DNA of 6,617 nucleotides from DATGZX01 sp035296965. Lineage in GTDB: Bacteria > Planctomycetota > Planctomycetia > Gemmatales > Gemmataceae. Shown here piece after piece: positions 1 to 5,736 of this stretch. The stretch's first letter is position 1. Every line of letters begins with the position of its first letter. The notes beneath the pieces were generated by a model. It was not told the DNA's origin and made no database searches. It worked only from the letters and a program-made list of their open reading frames with translations. The translations under genes and the position numbers were made by a program. Location of the stretch: the NCBI GenBank assembly GCA_035296965.1, contig DATGZX010000004.1, positions 1 to 6,617 on the forward strand. The letters are read 5' to 3'.

Positions 1-734
1 TCATTAGTCACAGCCTGGCACAACGCCTGTTCCCTTCGGGAGATGCGATAGGGAACCACCTCCTGGTCGGGGCGCCCACCCAGCCGCAGGACAGTGAAAT
101 CGTGGGGATCGTCAACGACGCACGAATCCGGGATTTTCTGGAGCCTTGGCCCTACATCGTTTATACACCATATTTCCAGAGGCCGTTATATACCAGGAGT
201 TGGACGAATGTGGAAATGCTCGTGACGGATGCCTCGCCAGGCCTGATGGAGGCGGCGAGGGAGCGGATCGATTCGCTCGGCCGTGAATATGTGTTGATGT
301 CTGGCCCCCTGGAGGAGGTCATTGACACGGGGCTCGCCGGGCAACGCTCGATGGCGTATGTTGCGGCCTTTTTCGCTGGCCTCGCGTTGCTTCTGGCTGC
401 CATCGGGTTGTACGGCCTGATGTCCTACACAGTATCACGACGCACTCAGGAGATCGGCATCCGCATGGCTCTCGGTGGCCAACGAATGGCTATCCTTCGG
501 ATGGTCCTGTCGGAAACCTTCTTGGTGATTCTCAGCGGGCTGGCCGTGGGGTTGCCGTGTGCCTTGTCAGCAACACGCCTTGTCGCGCACATGCTTTTTG
601 GCCTTTCTCCGGGTGACCCCCCTACGCTCGCGATGGCAGCCGCTGCATTGGCGGCTGTCGGCGTTCTTGCTGGTTACCTCCCGGCTCGGCGCGCGACGAG
701 GGTCGGTCCCATGGTGGCGCTGCGGTACGAGTAA
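1..734 (+). CDS. ABC transporter permease, MacB/FtsX (ADOP) type, 3' part only
   Basis: The gene enters from beyond the left edge; the open frame runs from base 3 and gives 243 residues before TAA. The start of this stretch (residues 1-45, with LAQRLFPSGDAIG and EIVGIVNDARI) looks like the end of a MacB-type periplasmic core domain. The rest is an FtsX-like domain with three hydrophobic segments, at about residues 119-142, 163-190 and 202-221 of the visible part. The pattern IGLYGLMSYTVSRRTQEIGIRMALG and the ending PARRATRVGPMVALRYE are typical of ADOP permeases, which are abundant in Acidobacteriota. Such proteins sit in the inner membrane and are thought to work with a separate MacB-like ATPase; the substrate cannot be told from this piece. 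The first in-frame GTG or ATG inside the window is not the true start. No clear terminator with a T-run follows. Confidence 0.9.
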   Translation, partial: ISHSLAQRLFPSGDAIGNHLLVGAPTQPQDSEIVGIVNDARIRDFLEPWPYIVYTPYFQRPLYTRSWTNVEMLVTDASPGLMEAARERIDSLGREYVLMSGPLEEVIDTGLAGQRSMAYVAAFFAGLALLLAAIGLYGLMSYTVSRRTQEIGIRMALGGQRMAILRMVLSETFLVILSGLAVGLPCALSATRLVAHMLFGLSPGDPPTLAMAAAALAAVGVLAGYLPARRATRVGPMVALRYE

Positions 735-915
735 TAGCCCTTAGACCTGGGCGTTCAACGGTAGCCATGGGAGCCCGAACTGTGCAGGTCAGAAAGCTGA
801 ATCAAATCGAATTCGTTCGTAAATAATCCACGTTGTTCCGACTCCCGGATTATTCCGAGCGGCGGTGGCGAACGGGCTTGAAACCTGATCCTCATGTGAG
901 TCACATGCGGAATGA
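735..915. other. Gene-free spacer with two inverted repeats
   Basis: I see no convincing gene between the permease stop and the recombinase remnant. The stretch holds an 8-bp perfect inverted repeat with a 17-bp loop (AATAATCC at 822-829, GGATTATT at 847-854) and a 15-bp palindrome at 893-907. Neither is followed by a T-run. They may be terminators that I cannot recognise, or traces of the end of the older mobile element to which the recombinase remnant belonged. Confidence 0.6.
893..907. repeat. 15-bp palindrome CATGTGA-G-TCACATG
   Basis: Two perfect 7-bp arms flank a single central base, 8 bp beyond the stop codon of the recombinase remnant. Looser flanking symmetry (TGATC on one side, GATCA on the other) extends it. 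It could be a transcription hairpin, or a recombinase-binding site from the end of an older element; the sequence alone does not decide. Confidence 0.55.
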
Positions 916-1134
916 TCAGAGATTGGACAGGAACCTCAGAAGTTCGTCTTTGGGTTGGAAGCGGCTGATTTGACCTTGCGCGGGTGCGAGTTTTTCCAGA
1001 GCTTTCTGTTTGGAAGTAAGGTCCGCTTCGACGTATCCATGGGTCGTTTCGATGCTCTCCTGTCCAAGCCACAAGGCGATGGTAGCGATATCGACTCCGG
1101 ACTGGAGCAGGTGCATGGCCGTCGCGTGCCGAAG
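916..1134 (-). pseudogene. Tyrosine recombinase remnant, C-terminal 72 codons (RIT third-gene-like)
   Basis: The fragment reads LRHATAMHLLQSGVDIATIA, then a WLGQESIETTHGYVEADL stretch, and ends at TGA. This is the catalytic C-terminus of a phage-type integrase. The Arg of the HxxR motif and the nucleophilic Tyr (in HGYVEADL) are present. The usual LGH histidine is replaced by Gln (LGQE). Everything upstream of the LRH codons is missing: the frame reads into the end of the mobile element and meets a stop at 1168-1170. Its tail (KQKALEKL, then ELLRFLSNL) resembles the end of the third recombinase of the neighbouring element (KRQALEKF, then DLLSYLQSL), so it is probably from a related recombinase trio. 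An internal ATG at 1116 opens a 66-aa frame, but expression is doubtful. Confidence 0.8.
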
Positions 1135-1149
1135 GTTATGTTCTAAGTT
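1135..1149 (+). repeat. Left terminal inverted repeat of the element
   Basis: The sequence GTTATGTTCTAAGTT matches the inverted right end (GTTATGTTCTGAGTT read inward) with one mismatch. It directly abuts the CTTCGG codons (Leu-Arg) of the recombinase remnant, which marks the junction. Confidence 0.8.
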
Positions 1150-1241
1150 GAAATAACCTGTTGCGAATCAATAAGGTGCGGGGATAGATGCTGTTTTCGC
1201 GTAAGCCCTCCGGTTTCAGTAACTAAGGCCTTTGGGCACCA

Positions 1242-1255
1242 AAAACTCAGAACAT
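1242..1255 (-). repeat. Subterminal copy of the end motif, left side
   Basis: AAAACTCAGAACAT is identical to 5752-5765 at the right end and lies in the same orientation as that end, so it is inverted relative to 1135-1149. Together with 1135-1149 it brackets about 120 bp with inverted ends. It may be a second recombinase-binding arm, the true left end, or one end of a small nested element. Confidence 0.7.
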
Positions 1256-1282
1256 TATTTTTGGCTGGGAGAAAGAGTCCGG

Positions 1283-1302
1283 CGGGAATTGTTTTGTTCC
1301 CG
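1283..1302 (-). terminator. Hairpin just after the third recombinase gene
   Basis: A perfect 6-bp inverted repeat (CGGGAA / TTCCCG) with an 8-nt loop begins four bases past the TAA stop. Its position at the end of the five-gene minus-strand run suits a transcription stop. No T-run follows on the minus strand, so a standard intrinsic terminator is not shown. Confidence 0.35.
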
Positions 1303-1305
1303 AGT

Positions 1306-2337
1306 TTATAAGGACTGCAGATAGCTCAGCAGATCCTGATGAACACTCCAGTCAATCCCCGGAGCAGTCGGCGGTTGGGAGGACTGAGTGAAGAGATAGA
1401 ACTTTTCCAGTGCTTGGCGCTTGGCGTCGACAGGAATCACCTTGTACCGACAGGTCGTATCGACGGAAGCGTGGCCCAGCCACTCTTGAATCACGGTGAT
1501 ATCGACTCCCGCCAGCAGCAGATGGCTGGCGGTGGTGTAACGCCAAAGATGGACGGGGTGAAGGCGTTTATGTTCGAGCGTCGGGGCTTGGGCGCGTGCC
1601 TGGGCCAGATAGTGTTTGCAAAGCGCGTAGAGTCCGGAGCGGGTGAGGCGCGTGCCGCGCTGGTTGATGAAAAGAAAATCGCGGTGCGAGAACTTGGGAA
1701 GCCGCCGCTCCGATTTCAAATAAGTGCGCAGAAAGGCCAGGGTGGAATCCCACAAGGGGACCGTCCGCGCCTTGTTCCCTTTGCCTTGGAGAAGAACGCG
1801 CTTTTGATGAAAATCCAGATCGGCCAGGCGCAGGGCGCAAAGCTCCGAAGCCCGCGCTCCGGTGTTGTAGAGGGTGCGGAGAATACAAAGGTCACGGTAG
1901 CCATCCCGCGTCTGGGTCTTCAGGCTGGCGAACAGCACATCGACTTCGTGTTGCTCCAGGCAGTCGAAAGGCCAGCGAAGCGAGCGTTTGAGGGGAATCA
2001 GGAGAATCTGCCGGCAGGACTTCTCGTAACGAGGCTGAAGCAGCGCCAGCATTTTGAAAAAAGACTTCAGCGCCGCCAGACGTGTATTGCGCGTCGCCGC
2101 GGTGTTGCCGAGATCCTTCTCCAGATGAGTCAGGAAGTCGAGCAACAAGGGCACCGAAAATTGATCCAGGCGAGGATGGGGCGAAGCCGGGAAGCGGCTC
2201 TTCCAATAGCGGAGGAGTTGCAGGAAGGCGTGTTTGTAGCTGAGCCGGGTGTGGAGCGAAACCCCACGTTGTTGGGGCAGGTAGGTGGTGAAGAAGTAAT
2301 GCAGGTAAGGCGCGAGTTGATCAGAGTTGGGGATCAT
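1306..2337 (-). CDS. Tyrosine recombinase, third of the trio (RitC-like)
   Basis: A 343-aa tyrosine recombinase (phage integrase family) that would cut and rejoin DNA through a 3'-phosphotyrosine. Residues about 1-110 form the N-terminal SAM-like DNA-binding domain; about 120-343 form the catalytic domain. Visible catalytic residues are R162 (NTGARASEL), K186 or K189 (QGKGNKARTVPL), H263 and R266 (HLWR), H289 (WLGHAS) and Y298. The residue after the motif Arg is Tyr267 instead of the usual His, and position 265 is Trp instead of Leu, a small departure from the normal HxLRH. The ATG at 2337 lies inside the end of the second recombinase, a 17-bp overlap, so translation is probably coupled; the best Shine-Dalgarno match (GGTGAG) lies very close to the ATG. 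The C-terminus resembles the remnant at 916-1134. Confidence 0.88.
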   Translation of the reverse strand: MIPNSDQLAPYLHYFFTTYLPQQRGVSLHTRLSYKHAFLQLLRYWKSRFPASPHPRLDQFSVPLLLDFLTHLEKDLGNTAATRNTRLAALKSFFKMLALLQPRYEKSCRQILLIPLKRSLRWPFDCLEQHEVDVLFASLKTQTRDGYRDLCILRTLYNTGARASELCALRLADLDFHQKRVLLQGKGNKARTVPLWDSTLAFLRTYLKSERRLPKFSHRDFLFINQRGTRLTRSGLYALCKHYLAQARAQAPTLEHKRLHPVHLWRYTTASHLLLAGVDITVIQEWLGHASVDTTCRYKVIPVDAKRQALEKFYLFTQSSQPPTAPGIDWSVHQDLLSYLQSL

Positions 2338-3355
2338 GGCTCACCCAGTCCAGGCGGTCAAAGCGGCGGGCGAAGCGCTGGCCTGCTTCGCGCAGCAACT
2401 CTTGCGTCAAGGTCAGATAAGTTTTGGTATGGCCGAAGTAGCCGTGTCCCATGTACGTAGCCAGCAGAGGCAGCTTGGCGTCCACATTGGCGGCCTCGCG
2501 ATACCAACGCACGAGGCGATGGACAGCGAAGGCCCGGCGCAGGTCGTGCAAGTGGGGCGTGCCGTAGTAGTAGCCCTGCTGACAAGTCTCCGGGCGGTAG
2601 ATGCTCAGATGCTGCAGCACCTCGCGAAAATACTGGCTGATCCAATCGCGGTGATAAGCTTCCCCTTGCGGCAGCTTGAGGAAAAGCGCACTGCTGGTCG
2701 CCGGTCTCCCCAGGGCGGAGCGTAAGCTCAACAGGCGTTCCAGATTGGCAGCGACCTTGGAGCCGATCGGAATCAAGCGCTCCTTGCGAAACTTCGACGG
2801 CCGGATATAGAGTGTGCGCTGCTGGGCGGAATAATCTCCCACGGCCAAGTGCACGGCTTCGGAGACGCGTAGCCCGCAGGCGTAGAGGAGATGGTAAAGG
2901 GCGTAATGACAGTGCGCACGGTAAAGGGCTCGCGCCTGGGCCGCTCGGCGGATACGTTGTTGGAGGTAGTCGAAGAAGCGCCGCAGTTCCCCCGGCGAAA
3001 AGACGTAAGGGCGATACGGTTGCGGTCGCAGAAGGGGAAAGTCAGCGAGGGGATTTTCCTTCATCCACCCGCGTCGCACCAGGTAACGGCAAAGCCCCTG
3101 AAAAGCCTGTCGCCACGCTTGCAAAGTCTGGCCTTTGAATCGGCCCTGGTATTGATCCACTAACCGGGTCATCACCCAGCGAGGATCATGTTGATCGAAG
3201 CTCTCGAGCTGATGCTCCACCAGGAAGCGGTCGATGCGCCCGAGGGCGTAGGCCGGAGTTACCACGCGGAAGCCGAGGTGATCGAGATAATCCAGATAAT
3301 CCCGGATGGCCGCCGCCAAGAAGCTACAGTATTCGAGTTCGGGTCGATTCTCCAT
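2321..3355 (-). CDS. Tyrosine recombinase, second of the trio (RitB-like)
   Basis: A 344-aa tyrosine recombinase. Residues about 10-110 are the N-terminal core-binding domain; about 118-344 are the catalytic domain. Catalytic residues are R163 (ACGLRVSEAV), K188 or K191 (SKFRKERLIPI), H270 and R273 (HDLRRAFA), H304 (YMGHGYFGHT) and Y313 (TKTYLTLT). All are in place, so the enzyme looks active. I chose the ATG at 3355 because it lies one base after the TGA of the first recombinase and has GAGGA about 8 bases upstream. An in-frame ATG at 3373 (MARTTEMENRP) would give a 17-bp overlap, exactly the overlap seen with the next gene, and is a real alternative. The frame is open as far as 3658, but that part is antisense-free readthrough of the upstream gene in another frame and not part of this protein. 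Confidence 0.88.
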   Translation of the reverse strand: MENRPELEYCSFLAAAIRDYLDYLDHLGFRVVTPAYALGRIDRFLVEHQLESFDQHDPRWVMTRLVDQYQGRFKGQTLQAWRQAFQGLCRYLVRRGWMKENPLADFPLLRPQPYRPYVFSPGELRRFFDYLQQRIRRAAQARALYRAHCHYALYHLLYACGLRVSEAVHLAVGDYSAQQRTLYIRPSKFRKERLIPIGSKVAANLERLLSLRSALGRPATSSALFLKLPQGEAYHRDWISQYFREVLQHLSIYRPETCQQGYYYGTPHLHDLRRAFAVHRLVRWYREAANVDAKLPLLATYMGHGYFGHTKTYLTLTQELLREAGQRFARRFDRLDWVSHDPQL

Positions 3356-3356
3356 C

Positions 3357-4598
3357 TCAGTAGTCCTCGCCATCGTTGTCCGCGACTTCCCGCAATTGTG
3401 TAAGGTCGATCTTGGTGTAGACCTGGGTTGAGCTGATGTGGGTGTGACCGAGCAACTCCTGGAGCGTGGAGTAGGGCGTGCCCAGGCGTAGCAGCTCACT
3501 GGCGAAGGCATGCCGCAACTGATGGCCGCTGGCCCGCACGCCGGCCTGCCGCATTCTTCTGGCCATGACCTCCGCCACCGAACTGGGAGTGAGCGGCCGC
3601 TGGGGAGCGGTCCGCCCCAAGAAGACATGGCGGTAAGGGCTGGGACGAGGCCGCTCATCTTGCAAGTAATCGGCCAAGGCTTTCACCAGAGGCCAGGAGA
3701 GGGGCAAGTGGAGAGCGCGACGGTTCTTGAGCTGCGCGAAGCGCACCACGCCTTGTTTCCAATCCAAGTCTTCGAGGCGCAGGGTGGCAATCTCGCTGGC
3801 CCGCACCCCTAGGCAGGAGGCCAGCAGCAGGATGGCAAAGTCGCGCTTCCCGCCAGGGGCCTGACGGTCGATGCTGGCCAGGATGCGCAGCACCTGGGCA
3901 GGTGCGAGAGCCCGCGGTGTGCGAGCGAGGCGGTAGTGGGGAGGCGAGCGGAGGGCCGCTGCCCAATCGCGCTCGAGATAGCCCAGGCTGAAGAGATAAC
4001 GCAACAGACCTCGCAATATTTTGTGAATGCGCTGAATGCGACCGCTGTTGTGGGCGGCCTCTTGGCGGACGAAGCGATCCAGATGCTGTACCTGGAGCTC
4101 ATGCCAATCGCTTACTTGATGCGCGCGGAGGAACCGATCCAAGCGGCGCACAAACAACTCGATCTGCACGAGGGAGTTTTCAGCCAGCCCCTTGTGCTCT
4201 TTCACGAAGTGCAAGTACTCGGCCACGTGCGGGAGGCGATAAGGGCCGCGCACGGGCGCTCGCAAGGGGAAAGGGTTGTGGTGCAGTCGGCCGCTGGCGT
4301 GAGCCCAACGGAGGAAGCAACGTAGGCTGTACTGCACCGCGATGTGGTGGTGAGGGGTAAAGCGGGAGGGGCGCTTGAGGCCCGGACTGGTTTTGGCCCA
4401 GGGCTGGTAGTCGACCCAGTAGCGCAGAAATGGAGCGACGTGTTGCTGCCCGAATTGCTCTAGCGAGTTCAGGGCGCGCTGAGCAAGGAAACGTTGCAAG
4501 GCGCGGAGGTGCTTTAAGCGGAAAGACAGGGTGCGGGCGGCGTAACCGTGCGCCTTCAAATACTGCAGGTAGTCCACGATCCAAGCCTCGAAATCCAT
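3357..4598 (-). CDS. Tyrosine recombinase, first of the trio (RitA-like)
   Basis: A 413-aa tyrosine recombinase, longer than its two partners because the catalytic domain is preceded by two N-terminal SAM-like segments (about residues 1-110 and 120-215). The catalytic domain spans about 225-413, with R266 (CLGVRASEI), K291 (QLKNRRALHLPL), H359 and R362 (GHQLRHAFA), H385 (LLGHTH) and Y394 (TQVYTKID): a full set. The ATG at 4598 is preceded by GGGAG at a 7-base distance; a GTG at 4613 would add five residues but would remove this ribosome binding site from the leader. The gene starts 15 bp after the stop of the winged-helix gene and ends one base before the next recombinase, so all are likely on one transcript. 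In RIT elements the three recombinases differ from one another and stay in this order, which suggests distinct roles. Confidence 0.88.
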   Translation of the reverse strand: MDFEAWIVDYLQYLKAHGYAARTLSFRLKHLRALQRFLAQRALNSLEQFGQQHVAPFLRYWVDYQPWAKTSPGLKRPSRFTPHHHIAVQYSLRCFLRWAHASGRLHHNPFPLRAPVRGPYRLPHVAEYLHFVKEHKGLAENSLVQIELFVRRLDRFLRAHQVSDWHELQVQHLDRFVRQEAAHNSGRIQRIHKILRGLLRYLFSLGYLERDWAAALRSPPHYRLARTPRALAPAQVLRILASIDRQAPGGKRDFAILLLASCLGVRASEIATLRLEDLDWKQGVVRFAQLKNRRALHLPLSWPLVKALADYLQDERPRPSPYRHVFLGRTAPQRPLTPSSVAEVMARRMRQAGVRASGHQLRHAFASELLRLGTPYSTLQELLGHTHISSTQVYTKIDLTQLREVADNDGEDY

Positions 4599-4613
4599 AC
4601 GGATCTCCCGCAC

Positions 4614-5090
4614 TCAACCTTTCGGCCCGCGGCTCCAGCGTTCCAGCAACTGCCGCACACTCTGAAAATCTGAAGTGGCCTCCTGCGGCGAGGTTCTGCG
4701 AATTGGTTGTGAAGAAGAACTTGAACTCCAAGGGCGCTGAGATGGCGAGGGAGACGAGACACGCCCTTGCCGGGGAGAGCGAGCCGACAGGTCTAGCACT
4801 TGATAAATTCCGCCTTCATAGGCAATTAGGTCTCGCGCCACCAGCTCCTTGCGTGCCCCCTCTAGTTCGTGGGGAAAACGGATCTCCAACAACTCCGCCA
4901 AACGAGCGTCAGAGTAGAAGCTGACGCCATCTTGATTGGAGACCGCCACCAGCACGAAATAGAACAGCTTCTCCAAGCGAGTTAAGCCCTCATCGAATCC
5001 TTCCCGCAGAAAGCGGTGATCAATCCAACTGAAGGAGCCGCGAATGGAGCGCCGGCGATCGGGTCGGGGCGGTTGGGGTCGGGACTTCAA
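4614..5090 (-). CDS. Winged-helix-like accessory protein of the element
   Basis: A 158-aa protein. Residues about 19-102 (SFSWIDHRFLREGF, LEKLFYFVLVAVSNQDGVSFYS, DARLAELLEI, LVARDLIAYEGGIYQVLDL) have the look of a winged helix-turn-helix domain: helices, a recognition-helix region (DARLAELLEI to ELEGARKELVARDLI) and a short beta wing (YEGGIYQVL). A Ser/Pro-rich linker (about 112-128, with six Ser in a row) leads to a short helical tail (SDFQSVRQLLERW). The start is TTG at 5090, supported by GGGAG five bases upstream and by the lack of an ATG near it. I recognise the type as a companion of mobile recombinase or transposase genes but know no proven function. It sits directly upstream of the recombinases and next to the iterons, so a DNA-binding regulator or recombination accessory factor is an inference. 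Confidence 0.72.
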   Translation of the reverse strand: MKSRPQPPRPDRRRSIRGSFSWIDHRFLREGFDEGLTRLEKLFYFVLVAVSNQDGVSFYSDARLAELLEIRFPHELEGARKELVARDLIAYEGGIYQVLDLSARSPRQGRVSSPSPSQRPWSSSSSSQPIRRTSPQEATSDFQSVRQLLERWSRGPKG

Positions 5091-5146
5091 TTTTTCTCCC
5101 TCACGAGTGCAACGTAGCGGAAGAAGCGGCGGGAAGGCTATCGAAT

Positions 5147-5297
5147 CTTGTGGGACTTACCGCGTTACTTTCCGGCAACCCTAGGCAGGAGAAAGGCTTA
5201 CAAAGATATCGCGGCTTGTGTGACTTACCTGGCGAATGTGGATGGAAGTCTTTGTGGAGCCGAGGGTTAGACGCAGATCACAGCTTGTGGGACTTAC
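5147..5297. repeat. Three 14-bp iterons at about 68-bp spacing
   Basis: CTTGTGGGACTTAC occurs at 5147-5160 and 5284-5297, and with one change (CTTGTGTGACTTAC) at 5215-5228. The start-to-start distances are 68 and 69 bp, and the DNA between the copies is not similar. They lie between the two accessory genes, two of them inside the last 40 codons of the zinc-finger-like gene. This is too few and too short for CRISPR. Binding sites for one of the element's own proteins are the simplest reading. Confidence 0.75.
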
Positions 5298-5594
5298 AGG
5301 TGCCGATCTCAGCCGTTGGCGCCAATTGCGGACGAAGGCCGCGTTGCGCCGTACGTAGTCGGGGTGCTGCTGGCGGTAACGGCGCTTGTAGTCGGCACGC
5401 GTTCCGTAGATTTCCTTTTGGATCGCATAAGCACCCCGAAAGTAATCCGGATGCTGAGTCCGCCAACGCTGATTCGACTTCCGCCTCTGCGCGCGCTGAC
5501 AGGCTGCTTGGCCGCAGGTCCTCTGCCGTTGCTTGAGCCGGGGATGAGGATGAAACCAACGATGACAGAACGGACACCTCCGCCTTTCGGGCAT
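5181..5594 (-). CDS. Small Cys-rich zinc-finger-like protein
   Basis: A 137-aa basic protein. Its first 35 residues hold CPFC (C7, C10) and CGQAAC (C27, C32), a C-x2-C-x16-C-x4-C pattern that could bind one zinc. They are followed by an Arg/Lys/Gln-rich stretch with two copies of a QHPDY motif (about residues 47-51 and 76-80). The ATG at 5594 is preceded by AAGGAG at six bases; the longer frame from 5684 begins with a hydrophobic stretch and has no such site. I recognise this as a family of small uncharacterised proteins found with mobile elements, with no established function. The tail (about 100-137) runs through two of the iterons and may carry little function. As the first gene of the minus-strand run it may bind the element DNA; this is inference. 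Confidence 0.7.
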   Translation of the reverse strand: MPERRRCPFCHRWFHPHPRLKQRQRTCGQAACQRAQRRKSNQRWRTQHPDYFRGAYAIQKEIYGTRADYKRRYRQQHPDYVRRNAAFVRNWRQRLRSAPVSPTSCDLRLTLGSTKTSIHIRQVSHTSRDIFVSLSPA

Positions 5595-5736
5595 ACGTTT
5601 CTCCTTCAGGGAACATCTTGAGGAGAAACGAGCCGAGGAGACGCGGAAGCAAAAGCGGAGAAGTAAAAGGGAAAGGCTATACAAGCTGATCGGAACAAGA
5701 ACAGAAGTAAATCAAAACCCTGAAGAACAAGACAAG
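5595..5736. other. Gene-free right end, strongly purine-biased
   Basis: No gene is visible here apart from the end of the frame that runs on from the broken recombinase (to 5677). The plus strand is dominated by A and G from about 5619, so the minus-strand leader of the zinc-finger-like gene would be a long pyrimidine-rich RNA. A TATAGC hexamer on the minus strand near 5676-5681 could be a -10 box, but I found no good -35 partner, so I do not call a promoter. Confidence 0.55.

Noticed and set aside
161..403. Minus-strand open frame opposite the permease
   Set aside because: Antisense shadow of a well-supported permease gene.
755..1072. Minus-strand open frame of 105 codons near the permease gene
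   Set aside because: It overlaps the recombinase remnant in another frame and has no recognisable features.
1339..2460. Long plus-strand open frame of 373 codons
   Set aside because: It is the antisense shadow of the third recombinase and the end of the second, with no recognisable domain; the minus-strand frame has full catalytic motifs.
3356..3658. N-terminal extension of the second recombinase to 3658
   Set aside because: The extra 101 codons overlap the end of the first recombinase in another frame and look like Pro/Arg/Ser-rich shadow translation. The ATG at 3355 has a better ribosome binding site and a normal domain start.
1306..4598. Tn554-type transposition module (tnpA, tnpB, tnpC)
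   Set aside because: In Tn554 the third protein is a short non-recombinase; here all three are complete tyrosine recombinases of 343 to 413 aa.
5147..5297. CRISPR array
   Set aside because: Only three 14-bp repeats with about 54 bp between them, partly inside a coding frame; there are no cas genes.
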